Source of the DNA: Albibacterium sp035514885
GTDB lineage: Bacteria; Bacteroidota; Bacteroidia; Sphingobacteriales; Sphingobacteriaceae
DNA length: 64,000 nucleotides
Assembly (NCBI RefSeq): GCF_035514885.1
Contig: NZ_DATJCH010000024.1
Coordinates: 62,001 to 126,000 of the forward strand
Direction of reading: 5' to 3'
Below the pieces are notes generated by a model. It made no database searches, was not told the origin of the DNA, and was given only the letters and a program-made list of their open reading frames with translations. Both the position numbers and the translations under genes were made by a program. Below, in pieces: positions 18,240 through 25,446 of the stretch (within the stretch, counting starts at the first letter, position 1; each line of letters begins with the position of its first letter).

Positions 18240-19124
18240 TTAAATAACTTTTATTGAAGAGCTCTCCCAGCAACTCGCAGCACCAACTAAAGAAGCATCC
18301 TCTTTTAGAGATGTAATTTTTATAACAGTTTTTATTTCATTTTCTTCTAAAAGACTGGTTAGTTCTGGTAAAAATAACTTAAATGCATTCGAAATATTAC
18401 CACCAATTACTACAACTTCTGTATCATATTTCTTTATCAATGGCGAGAGGAATATAAATAGGTTTTTAGCAAACTCTAAGAACATCTCTTCTATATAGGA
18501 TTCAGAACTAGTTAACTGAAGCAACTCTTTCACCCCTTTTACAGTTTTTCCTGTAATTTCAGTATAGCGCTTTAAGAACCAGCGGCTCGATAAATAATCT
18601 TCGGCAATCCCTTCTTTAAATCTTGACTTCCATAAATCAGCATCCTCAGTAATGCCATCGGTACAGATTGCTGATCCCAAACCAGTTCCCAACGTCAATC
18701 CTATAACCCTTTTGTAATTTCTCCCTGCACCATTAAACACTTCTCCTTGCAAAAATCCGACAGCATCATTTATAAAACGGATATTTCCAGCAGGGATATC
18801 CAAACGCACAGCAAGTTCTTCTTTAATATTCAACTGATATAATGCATTAAATTTGTCTTGATTCTGCATCAAAGAAATTCCTTTCTCATAATCAAACGGA
18901 CCAGGCATTGCAATGCCAATCTTTTTGTATGATCCTTCTATGCTACTAAATGAGTTATTAATTATTTCACACCAATGAGCAATGATTTCTTCTGCGCTCC
19001 CTTGAGAATTTACAAACATACGTTTACATGAGTAAGAAAGTATCTCTCTTGTTTTCAAATTCACTAAAGCTGCTGTTATATGTGAACCGCCAATATCTAC
19101 ACCTAATACAATAGGTTTCTCCAT
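18240..19124 (-). CDS. ROK-family sugar kinase, probably a hexokinase for mannose
   Basis: A 294-residue cytoplasmic ROK protein. The phosphate loop VLGVDIGGSHITAALV lies at 6-21, the GLTLGTGLGSAI ATP-binding motif near 147-158, and the adenosine-site VVVIGGNISNAF near 247-258. It has no N-terminal helix-turn-helix, so it is an enzyme and not an NagC-type repressor. The usual Zn-binding CxCGxxGC motif of many ROK kinases is absent: only one Cys follows the second glycine motif. It lies in an operon between GH125 (40 bp before) and GH92 (47 bp after), with a sugar importer behind. Phosphorylation of mannose to mannose-6-phosphate is therefore the simplest reading, though glucose or another hexose cannot be excluded. 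Confidence 0.87.
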   Translation of the reverse strand: MEKPIVLGVDIGGSHITAALVNLKTREILSYSCKRMFVNSQGSAEEIIAHWCEIINNSFSSIEGSYKKIGIAMPGPFDYEKGISLMQNQDKFNALYQLNIKEELAVRLDIPAGNIRFINDAVGFLQGEVFNGAGRNYKRVIGLTLGTGLGSAICTDGITEDADLWKSRFKEGIAEDYLSSRWFLKRYTEITGKTVKGVKELLQLTSSESYIEEMFLEFAKNLFIFLSPLIKKYDTEVVVIGGNISNAFKLFLPELTSLLEENEIKTVIKITSLKEDASLVGAASCWESSSIKVI

Positions 19125-19164
19125 TCTGTTATTTCTTTATTTTCAAGTTTGTTTTAATTCTTTT

Positions 19165-20580
19165 TTAAGAAAGTAGTTTTGGCTTTTCATGGTATGTTTT
19201 CCATAACAACTCTCCAAATAAGGTATTTGACCATGCAAACCATTTTCGAGTAAAGTTTGTAGGGTCATCTTTATGAAAGCTTTCATGCATAAAACCTGTG
19301 CCCCCATGTGTATTTTTCAATGTTTCAATACACCATCTAATTTCTTCATCATCTTTAGATGTAAGGGCTCTCATCGTAATACTCATTGGCCAAATCATAT
19401 CTTGACCTATATGAGGGCCTCCAACTCCCTCGCCAGCAGAACCTTTAAAGAAATATGGGTTATTCTGTGATAAAACGAATTTTCGTGTGTTCTTATAGAT
19501 TTCATCATCAACAGAAATGGCATCAAGATAAGGTAAGCTCAATAAACTAGGCACATTGGCATCATCCATTAAATATGAACTTCCAAAACCATCGATCTCG
19601 AAGGCATAAATTTTACCGTATTCAGGATGATTAAAAATAGCATGCTTCTGTATTGCAACTTCCACCTCCTTTGCCAGAGCCAAAAGTTCACTTTCTAATG
19701 CCGTGTCATTATATAAAGTTTTAATTAATTCGGCTGCTTGTTTCAAACTTACAACTGCAAAGAAATTAGAAGGAATCAAAAAAGGAAAGATGGTCGCATC
19801 GTCACTAGGTCTGAAAGCAGAACAAATTAGTCCTACAGGATTAACCGGAAATCCAAATCCTGCCATTGGTAAAGTATCGGTAGGCTGGGTAGTTTCACGT
19901 TGAAATTTATAAGGCCCTAAGTTTGTTTTCCTTTGTTGATCTCTGAAAACTTTTAACGTCGTTTGAATTGCTTTCTTCCAATTTTCATCAAAAGGGGCCT
20001 TGTCGTTTGTTTTTTTGTAATAATTGTACGCTAACCTTATCGGATAACAAAGCGAATCTATTTCCCATTTTCGCTCATGAACACCCGGCAGCATTTTTGT
20101 TTTATCGGTTTTCCACTCACCAACTTTTGTTTCATCATCATAAAAGGCATTCGCATAAGGATCTTTCAAAATACATTTGGTTTGATGATTAATTACACCT
20201 TTAATAAGATTCTTCAAAGGCATATCCTCATCCACAAACTGTAAATAAGGCCACACCTGCGCAGAACTGTCACGCAACCACATTGCGTCGATATCTCCGG
20301 TAATTACGTATGTATCAGGTTTATTATTTTTTTCTGAATAATAAACAGTTGTATCCAAGGTATTCGGAAAGCAATTTTCAAAAAGCCATGCAAGTTCAGG
20401 ATTCTTTACTTCGGAGTAGAATGTTTGAATAACTGCATCTACAGCTCTACTTCTAAAATGCCTTTTGGAAACGTCCACACGCACTATCGGAAAACCCGGC
20501 GCTGAAGCAAAAGAAAGGTTGGAAGCAAGCATCCCCGCACCAAGCAGGCCGCTGTTCTTAAGAAAAGTTCTTCGTATCAT
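19165..20580 (-). CDS. GH125 exo-alpha-1,6-mannosidase with a Tat-type signal
   Basis: A 471-residue glycoside hydrolase family 125 protein (formerly DUF1237). TGDIDAMWLRDSSAQVWPYL near 92-111, the family's strongest block, contains the acidic residue of the active site. GAGFGFPVNP-like and GPHIGQDMIWPMS stretches follow, and GGTGFMHESFHKDDP lies near the end. GH125 enzymes are metal-independent inverting alpha-1,6-mannosidases. The N-terminus RRTFLKNSGLLGAGMLASN is a twin-arginine (Tat) signal, so export of a folded enzyme to the periplasm is predicted. It is the first gene of the mannosidase operon. The 427 bp upstream contain a candidate LacI operator. Pairing GH125 with GH92 is typical of N-glycan or alpha-mannan loci. 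Confidence 0.95.
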   Translation of the reverse strand: MIRRTFLKNSGLLGAGMLASNLSFASAPGFPIVRVDVSKRHFRSRAVDAVIQTFYSEVKNPELAWLFENCFPNTLDTTVYYSEKNNKPDTYVITGDIDAMWLRDSSAQVWPYLQFVDEDMPLKNLIKGVINHQTKCILKDPYANAFYDDETKVGEWKTDKTKMLPGVHERKWEIDSLCYPIRLAYNYYKKTNDKAPFDENWKKAIQTTLKVFRDQQRKTNLGPYKFQRETTQPTDTLPMAGFGFPVNPVGLICSAFRPSDDATIFPFLIPSNFFAVVSLKQAAELIKTLYNDTALESELLALAKEVEVAIQKHAIFNHPEYGKIYAFEIDGFGSSYLMDDANVPSLLSLPYLDAISVDDEIYKNTRKFVLSQNNPYFFKGSAGEGVGGPHIGQDMIWPMSITMRALTSKDDEEIRWCIETLKNTHGGTGFMHESFHKDDPTNFTRKWFAWSNTLFGELLWKTYHEKPKLLS

Positions 20581-20751
20581 AATTTAGTTTTTTAAAAGAT
20601 TTATCTTTATTCCACTTATCAACTACATTGTAATGATATACCCTCCTACAATACTTCTTGCTCTAAAATTGCTGCCATCGAGAGTCTTTTTAGCCGCCTA
20701 ATTCATAGATGCTAGCAATTAAATAATATTGAAAATATTTGCGACACGGTC

Positions 20752-20769
20752 TAGTAAATCGGTTTAGTA
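20752..20769 (-). promoter_or_regulatory. Candidate LacI-family operator of the GH125-ROK-GH92-MFS operon
   Basis: TAGTAAATCGGTTTAGTA is an 18-bp near-palindrome with a central CG: the TAAA/TTTA arms and outer TA/TA match, 14 of 18 positions being symmetric. A central CG flanked by A/T arms is the classic LacI/GalR operator form. It sits directly downstream of an imperfect -7 element (minus-strand TAGTTTAG at 20773-20780), so a bound repressor would cover the start of transcription. The regulator at 13399-14433 is the natural partner. Confidence 0.45.
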
Positions 20770-20892
20770 AAACTAAACTAAGAATTACTATTTAAAGAAA
20801 GAAATAATTAAACATAATTATTTTATAAATTTTTGCTGTTTGACCTACCTTGTTATATACCTCTTTGTACTTTGCTTTACATTCTAGAAGTG

Positions 20893-20906
20893 TGCAAGCG
20901 CTTTTC
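20893..20906. promoter_or_regulatory. cre-like site TGCAAGCGCTTTTC
   Basis: It contains the 8-bp palindrome AAGCGCTT and fits the general cre-type pattern TGnAAnCGnTnnCA except at the last two fixed positions. It may be a second binding site for a LacI-family protein upstream of the mannosidase operon, but a single short palindrome is weak evidence. Confidence 0.25.
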
Positions 20907-20916
20907 CTCCGTTTCA

Positions 20917-20946
20917 TCTACGCTATTTTGTACAAAATAGCGTAGA
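20917..20946. repeat. Perfect 30-bp palindrome
   Basis: Two 15-base arms, TCTACGCTATTTTGT and its exact complement, meet without a spacer. It lies 61 bp beyond the stop codon of the disulfide reductase gene. As RNA it would fold into a strong hairpin, but no U tract follows on either side, so a standard intrinsic terminator is not supported. It may be an operator or a processing signal. Confidence 0.6.
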
Positions 20947-21007
20947 AATAACAGATACTTATGCTATCATAATCACTGAAATGTCAAACAAGGTAGTTCT
21001 TTGTTAT

Positions 21008-22393
21008 TTACTGGTCCTCAATCTCCATGAAAAGATTGTTTAAAGATTCAGAATAGGTGGGATGTGCAAATACACAAAATTTGAGCCTGTCATACGTGAT
21101 GTTTCCTTCCATTGCCATTTCAAGTACAGACATGATTTCACCCCCTTCCGAAGCTAGAATTGAAGCACCGAGTATTTTTTTCGAATCAAGATCGACAATT
21201 GCCTTCATAAGACCTGAAGTTTCGCCTGTTTCAATCCCCCTTGCTACATGTGACATCGGTATTTTAGCAACTTTGTAATTTAGGCCCTTCGCCTCAGCTT
21301 CTGCTTCTGACATACCAATTCGACCAAGTTGTGGATCTGTAAACATACAATAAGGAATGGGCCTGTTGACTGTCGAATAATCTGTACCCTTCATTAAGTT
21401 TCTATAAACAAGTGTATAATCATTATAAGAAATGTGAGTAAAAGCAGGACCGCCCTTAACATCACCCAATGCATAAACTCCTGGAACATTTGTTTCAAGC
21501 CTCTTATTAACTAAAACATTCCCTTTCTTGTCTGTTTTGATTCCTGCAAGTTCAAGGTTTAACAATTGAGTTTGCGGATTCCTTCCTGTAGCTATAAGAA
21601 GATGGCTGCATGTCAACTTCTTGCTTTTATCCCCAGATTTTATGTGGAGTACAATCTGTTTATTGTGATTGCTGATCTCATCCGTTTCCGTTTCAGTTAA
21701 GATTTCGAGACCTTCTTCTTTTAATATTTTGCTTAATTCTAAAGCGATATCTTTATCCTCCTTTTTCATAATTCTAGATGATCTTTCGAGGATTGTTACT
21801 TTACTGCCAAATCGTCGGAACATTTGCCCAAATTCAAGGCCAATATAATTCCCACCAATAATAACTAGATGTTCGGGTACAGCCTCAAGGTCAAGAATTG
21901 TTGAAGAAGTGAGATAATCAATATGTTCCAAGCCCTTGATATCGGGTATGTTTGGTTTAGCACCTGTATCGATAAATATCCAATCAGCTTTTAACTGTTC
22001 TTCTTCCCCTGAATCTAATTTTATAGAAATTTCTTTTTTGCTACTAAACTTTGCTTCTCCGAAAATAAGTGTAAGATTCTTTGTTGCTTCAATCCCTTTT
22101 TGAGCCGCAGATCTGAAAGATTGGACTATTTTATCTTTGCGTTTTTTGATTTTCTTTAAATCAACTTTAACTCCTTTTACCTCAACTCCTAATTTACTTG
22201 CATTTCTAGCGTGATGTGCAGCACGGGCAGAAGCTATCATTGCCTTTGTTGGTGTGCAACCAACATTAATACAAGTACCACCTATTAAGTTTTTCTCAAT
22301 AAGAGCAGTTTTCTTTCCTTCTTCCGCTAGCTTTTTAGCTAATGGAACACCCGCTTGTCCGGCTCCTATAATTATAGCATCGAAATGTTTCAT
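21008..22393 (-). CDS. FAD-dependent pyridine nucleotide-disulfide oxidoreductase (mercuric reductase-like)
   Basis: A 461-residue flavoprotein of the disulfide reductase family. The FAD-binding GAGQAGVPLA lies at 10-19 and the redox-active pair is Cys41/Cys46 in GGTCINVGCTPTKAM. The NAD(P) site GGNYIGLEFGQMFRRFGSKV is near 180-200, the second FAD motif YALGDVKGGPAFTH near 308-321, and the dimerisation domain carries the conserved HPTYSE His-Glu pair near 443. It lacks the N-terminal HMA domain and the C-terminal Cys pair of true mercuric reductases, so Hg(II) reduction is unlikely. The substrate is unknown. It is 68 bp behind the secreted hydrolase on the same strand, with no lipoyl partner nearby. 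A 30-bp palindrome follows it. Confidence 0.9.
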   Translation of the reverse strand: MKHFDAIIIGAGQAGVPLAKKLAEEGKKTALIEKNLIGGTCINVGCTPTKAMIASARAAHHARNASKLGVEVKGVKVDLKKIKKRKDKIVQSFRSAAQKGIEATKNLTLIFGEAKFSSKKEISIKLDSGEEEQLKADWIFIDTGAKPNIPDIKGLEHIDYLTSSTILDLEAVPEHLVIIGGNYIGLEFGQMFRRFGSKVTILERSSRIMKKEDKDIALELSKILKEEGLEILTETETDEISNHNKQIVLHIKSGDKSKKLTCSHLLIATGRNPQTQLLNLELAGIKTDKKGNVLVNKRLETNVPGVYALGDVKGGPAFTHISYNDYTLVYRNLMKGTDYSTVNRPIPYCMFTDPQLGRIGMSEAEAEAKGLNYKVAKIPMSHVARGIETGETSGLMKAIVDLDSKKILGASILASEGGEIMSVLEMAMEGNITYDRLKFCVFAHPTYSESLNNLFMEIEDQ

Positions 22394-22461
22394 ACCTTGT
22401 TAATTTATGGTATTGTTTGATTAACAAGTAAAAGAGATAAGAGTTTAGATTAATCGAGTTC

Positions 22462-23367
22462 TTAATCTAATTCATCTTTCAGGAAAGCCATTACCTTGGC
22501 TCTTACAATCTCCGCATCAAACATTTTACCATAATGTGGAGCATCTTTAACCACAATCACATCATTTTTCACCCCATTTAATGTTAGCCACGAACTTAGA
22601 AGCTTGGATTGAATAGGTGGAACCATGTCATCTTTTTCACCATGAATAATTAAAAAGGGAGGATCATTTTGATCAACATAAGTCACCGGACTTGCTGCTT
22701 TTGCTAAATCGGGTCTGAACAACGGTGCGGCTCCAAGAAGATCGGCTATAGAAGACTCTGCATCTTCGCTTCCAGGAAAAGAAATCAGATCTGAAGGGCC
22801 ATAAAAGTCGACTACCGCTTTTATACCAAATTGCGTAATCTTATTCGCTAAATAGAATTCCTTTACTTTATTATTATTCGATAAGCCCAACAAAGAGGCT
22901 AGATGGCCTCCGGAAGAAAATCCCATCAATACAAATTTATCCTTATCAAATCCGTATTGATCGGCATGACTATTTAAAAAGGCGATCGCTTTATTACAAT
23001 CCTGAATTTGTGCAGGAAAGACAGCTTGGGTACTATAACGGTAATCAATAGAAGCCAATGCATAACCACTGTTAATTATCTCAGCTATCGTATTTCCCAT
23101 ATAGCTCATATCCGAATACTTACTATTGGTTTGCCAAGCACCCCCATGTATCCATATTATCAATGGAACTTTACCGGTGGTATTGGCCGGCATGTATATG
23201 TCTAGCAGATGCTTTTCCAGCGTATCATTATTATACGCTATATTATTATGAATAATTGTTCCCTTCGGAAAGAGTTCTGCTACTGGATTTGCCACTTGAG
23301 CAAAAGCGGACGCTGATAATAAAAAGACAATGGATAATACGGCTATAGTACAGCGGCCTATTTTCAT
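22462..23367 (-). CDS. Secreted alpha/beta hydrolase, esterase-like (BD-FAE type)
   Basis: A 301-residue alpha/beta hydrolase with a signal peptide (1-23, ending SAFAQ). The oxyanion-hole motif IHGGAWQ lies near 74-80 and the nucleophile elbow GFSSGGH near 149-155. The acid is in HGEKDDMVPP near 243-252 and the catalytic His in DAPHYGKM near 276-283. The family contains feruloyl, xylan and general acetyl esterases as well as peptidases. A deacylating role on a glycan taken up by the nearby SusC/SusD pair is plausible but unproven. It starts 64 bp past a strong terminator closing the SusCD operon, so it is likely transcribed on its own, perhaps with the reductase behind it. Confidence 0.87.
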   Translation of the reverse strand: MKIGRCTIAVLSIVFLLSASAFAQVANPVAELFPKGTIIHNNIAYNNDTLEKHLLDIYMPANTTGKVPLIIWIHGGAWQTNSKYSDMSYMGNTIAEIINSGYALASIDYRYSTQAVFPAQIQDCNKAIAFLNSHADQYGFDKDKFVLMGFSSGGHLASLLGLSNNNKVKEFYLANKITQFGIKAVVDFYGPSDLISFPGSEDAESSIADLLGAAPLFRPDLAKAASPVTYVDQNDPPFLIIHGEKDDMVPPIQSKLLSSWLTLNGVKNDVIVVKDAPHYGKMFDAEIVRAKVMAFLKDELD

Positions 23368-23425
23368 AATTTAAGATTTATATATTACTAATTTAAATAA
23401 AGTCCATTATAAAACCCATAATTGG

Positions 23426-23488
23426 AAAAAAAATCATGTAAAAAAGGAGAGCCCGATACATTATCGGGCTCTCCTTTTTTACATGATT
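23426..23488 (-). terminator. Very strong intrinsic terminator of the second SusC/SusD operon
   Basis: A perfect 27-bp stem (23432-23458 with 23462-23488) around a CAT loop is followed on the minus strand by eight U residues (23433-23426). The core GGAGAGCCCGATA is GC-rich. It begins 65 bp beyond the SusD stop codon and separates it from the esterase gene. Confidence 0.9.
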
Positions 23489-23552
23489 AACCTATCTAAA
23501 TATGATTGCAACTCAATTTTACCTAGGATTTACTTTTTTAAGCTTAAAATGC

Positions 23553-25442
23553 TTATTCGTATCCCGGATTTTGAGTTAATTTTGTATTTCTATTTATCTC
23601 ATCTCTGCTTATAGGCATAAAATACATTTTATCAAGCCATTGACGGTTTTCAATTCCCGGATCAAGGTCAGAAGGTGTGTATTTATACGTATAACTCTCA
23701 GGATCATAATGATATACCTGTACTTTCTTTCCATCCTTTAAGGTAGCTCCAATACGGATAAGACCGATTTTAGAACCGATAGTATTAGGTGCAATCATCC
23801 ATCTTCTGGCATCAAAAAAGCGATGCTCTTCATAAACAAGCTCAATACGACGTTCGTTTCTATATCTTTGTCTCAACTCGTCTCCAGACTCTGTGATAGC
23901 TGGCATGCCCGATCTGAAACGAATTTTATTAAGCCAATTCCTGGCTTCACCATCTTGTCCGAGTTCAATACATGCCTCTACATAATTCAAGACTGCTTCT
24001 GTATATTTTAGTACTGGCCAAGGAATCGTTTGACGGGTATTCTGATCAATGATTGCTGGATCAGGGTCCGTAAATTTCCGGAAATAATATCCAGTTTGTG
24101 TCCCATTCCAATCTTCTATACTACTGGTTCTTGTATCTAATCCAGCTTGAACAGTTATGCTGCCTGAAGAGTTAACTACCTCATATTGCCCCGTTTGAAT
24201 CTGATTAAAGGGGTCTAATCCTTTTACATCATTTGTTCTTGGTTTCCAATCAGCTCCGTCGTATAAAACAGTAGCATAAAAACGTGGATCACGATTTTGA
24301 TAAGGAGCAGATGCGTGGACAGGGTTAGTCCAGCTAAACTGAGAACCATCTACCATTTCATAATCATCTACCAGATTCTGGATTGGGGTATTACCAGCCC
24401 AGTTATGATAACCATTCGGGCCATTATTCCGTCCTACATAATTTCCACCCTCATCCTTTAGTTCTGAGAAGAAGCGTCCTAATAGTAACTCGACAGCTCC
24501 ATCGGCTGGTACAGCATTACTTCCTCCGCCTAATGAAAGCGTTTTATAATTTTCTGTTCCTTCTGCCGGACTCACAGGTGCAGACAGATTCATTTTGTAA
24601 CCATAATTTGTTTGGTTAACAACCGCGAAAGCAGCATCTTTTGCCTTTTGCCAACGCTCTGTACGATCGCCTGAAACATATCCTAAATACTCTTTATTAC
24701 TAAAAGCAGCAATTGTTGGTGATTTTGAAGAAGCTGTAGGAACATCATGCAGGTCACTAGCTGCATAAGTCAATACCCGAGCTTTCAAAGCTAATGCAGC
24801 AATGGCATTTGCGCGTCCTGCGGGATTGGTAACCCCGGTCAATAACTCCACTGCTTTGTCACAATCGCTCACAATGAAATTAACACAATCTTCATAGGTG
24901 CTCCTTTCTAATGTATAATCTTCTTCTCCCAGTTCATAAGGTTTATCGATTAATGGAATACTTCCATAGAAACGAAGTAATTGTTGATAATAATAGCCCC
25001 TCAAGAAATAAGCTTCGCCTAATAAACTATTTGCCTTATTGGTATCATCAAACTTTGATTCTGTAAGATTTACAATTGCTAAGTTCGTTGCACGTATTCT
25101 TTTATAGAGCTCAGACCAGCTATAGGTTCCATTAATCCAACCTTGGTCAGCAGCATTAGAACGAGATTCTGTAATTGTATTTATACCTCTTCCCGGATGT
25201 GTAAACATTGCTTCATCGGTGAGAGAAGCTTGCATTTGTTCATCTAAGCCTCCTTGTCCAAGACCATTGTAAATATCCAAAACGAAAGCTTCTGCTAATG
25301 CAGGATCACTCCATGTTACTTCTTCTGATACTTCTCCTAGAGGGCGGGTACTGACAAAATCATCCTTGCATGATGTAATGAACAACAAGGATAGGCAAAC
25401 GCCCATATATTTTAAGGTTATTGGTATGTTTTTCATAATCAA
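23553..25442 (-). CDS. Second SusD/RagB-family outer-membrane lipoprotein
   Basis: A 629-residue SusD homologue with a lipobox signal (LLFITSCKDD, Cys25). The TPR-like part has ANSLLGEAYFLRGYYYQQLL and RFYGSIPLI (about 130-170), and the SusD core YEDCVNFIVSDCDKAVELL follows near 190. The C-terminal block RRIELVYEEHRFFDARRW lies near 525-545, and it ends in NPGYE. It binds glycan on the surface with the adjoining SusC-like transporter, 4 bp upstream. The start may be the first or third codon (MIMK), which does not change the product materially. The ligand is unknown, since this pair carries no glycoside hydrolase of its own, only the neighbouring esterase-like gene. Confidence 0.95.
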   Translation of the reverse strand: MIMKNIPITLKYMGVCLSLLFITSCKDDFVSTRPLGEVSEEVTWSDPALAEAFVLDIYNGLGQGGLDEQMQASLTDEAMFTHPGRGINTITESRSNAADQGWINGTYSWSELYKRIRATNLAIVNLTESKFDDTNKANSLLGEAYFLRGYYYQQLLRFYGSIPLIDKPYELGEEDYTLERSTYEDCVNFIVSDCDKAVELLTGVTNPAGRANAIAALALKARVLTYAASDLHDVPTASSKSPTIAAFSNKEYLGYVSGDRTERWQKAKDAAFAVVNQTNYGYKMNLSAPVSPAEGTENYKTLSLGGGSNAVPADGAVELLLGRFFSELKDEGGNYVGRNNGPNGYHNWAGNTPIQNLVDDYEMVDGSQFSWTNPVHASAPYQNRDPRFYATVLYDGADWKPRTNDVKGLDPFNQIQTGQYEVVNSSGSITVQAGLDTRTSSIEDWNGTQTGYYFRKFTDPDPAIIDQNTRQTIPWPVLKYTEAVLNYVEACIELGQDGEARNWLNKIRFRSGMPAITESGDELRQRYRNERRIELVYEEHRFFDARRWMIAPNTIGSKIGLIRIGATLKDGKKVQVYHYDPESYTYKYTPSDLDPGIENRQWLDKMYFMPISRDEINRNTKLTQNPGYE

Positions 25443-25446
25443 AATT

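Larger units (their letters stand above)
20581..21007. other. 427-bp control region upstream of the mannosidase operon
   Basis: No gene is seen. It contains, going away from GH125, a candidate LacI operator at 20752-20769 overlapping a likely start of transcription, an imperfect -7 element (TAGTTTAG, minus strand, 20773-20780), a cre-like site at 20893-20906, and a perfect 30-bp palindrome at 20917-20946. The disulfide reductase gene ends at 21008. Confidence 0.6.

Noticed and set aside
21008..22393. Mercuric reductase (merA)
   Set aside because: The HMA domain and the C-terminal Cys pair needed for mercury are missing, and no mer genes are near.
23426..23488. Insertion-sequence end suggested by the long inverted repeat
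   Set aside because: The arms face each other with a 3-base loop and a U8 tract follows on the transcript; no transposase is present, so a terminator explains it.
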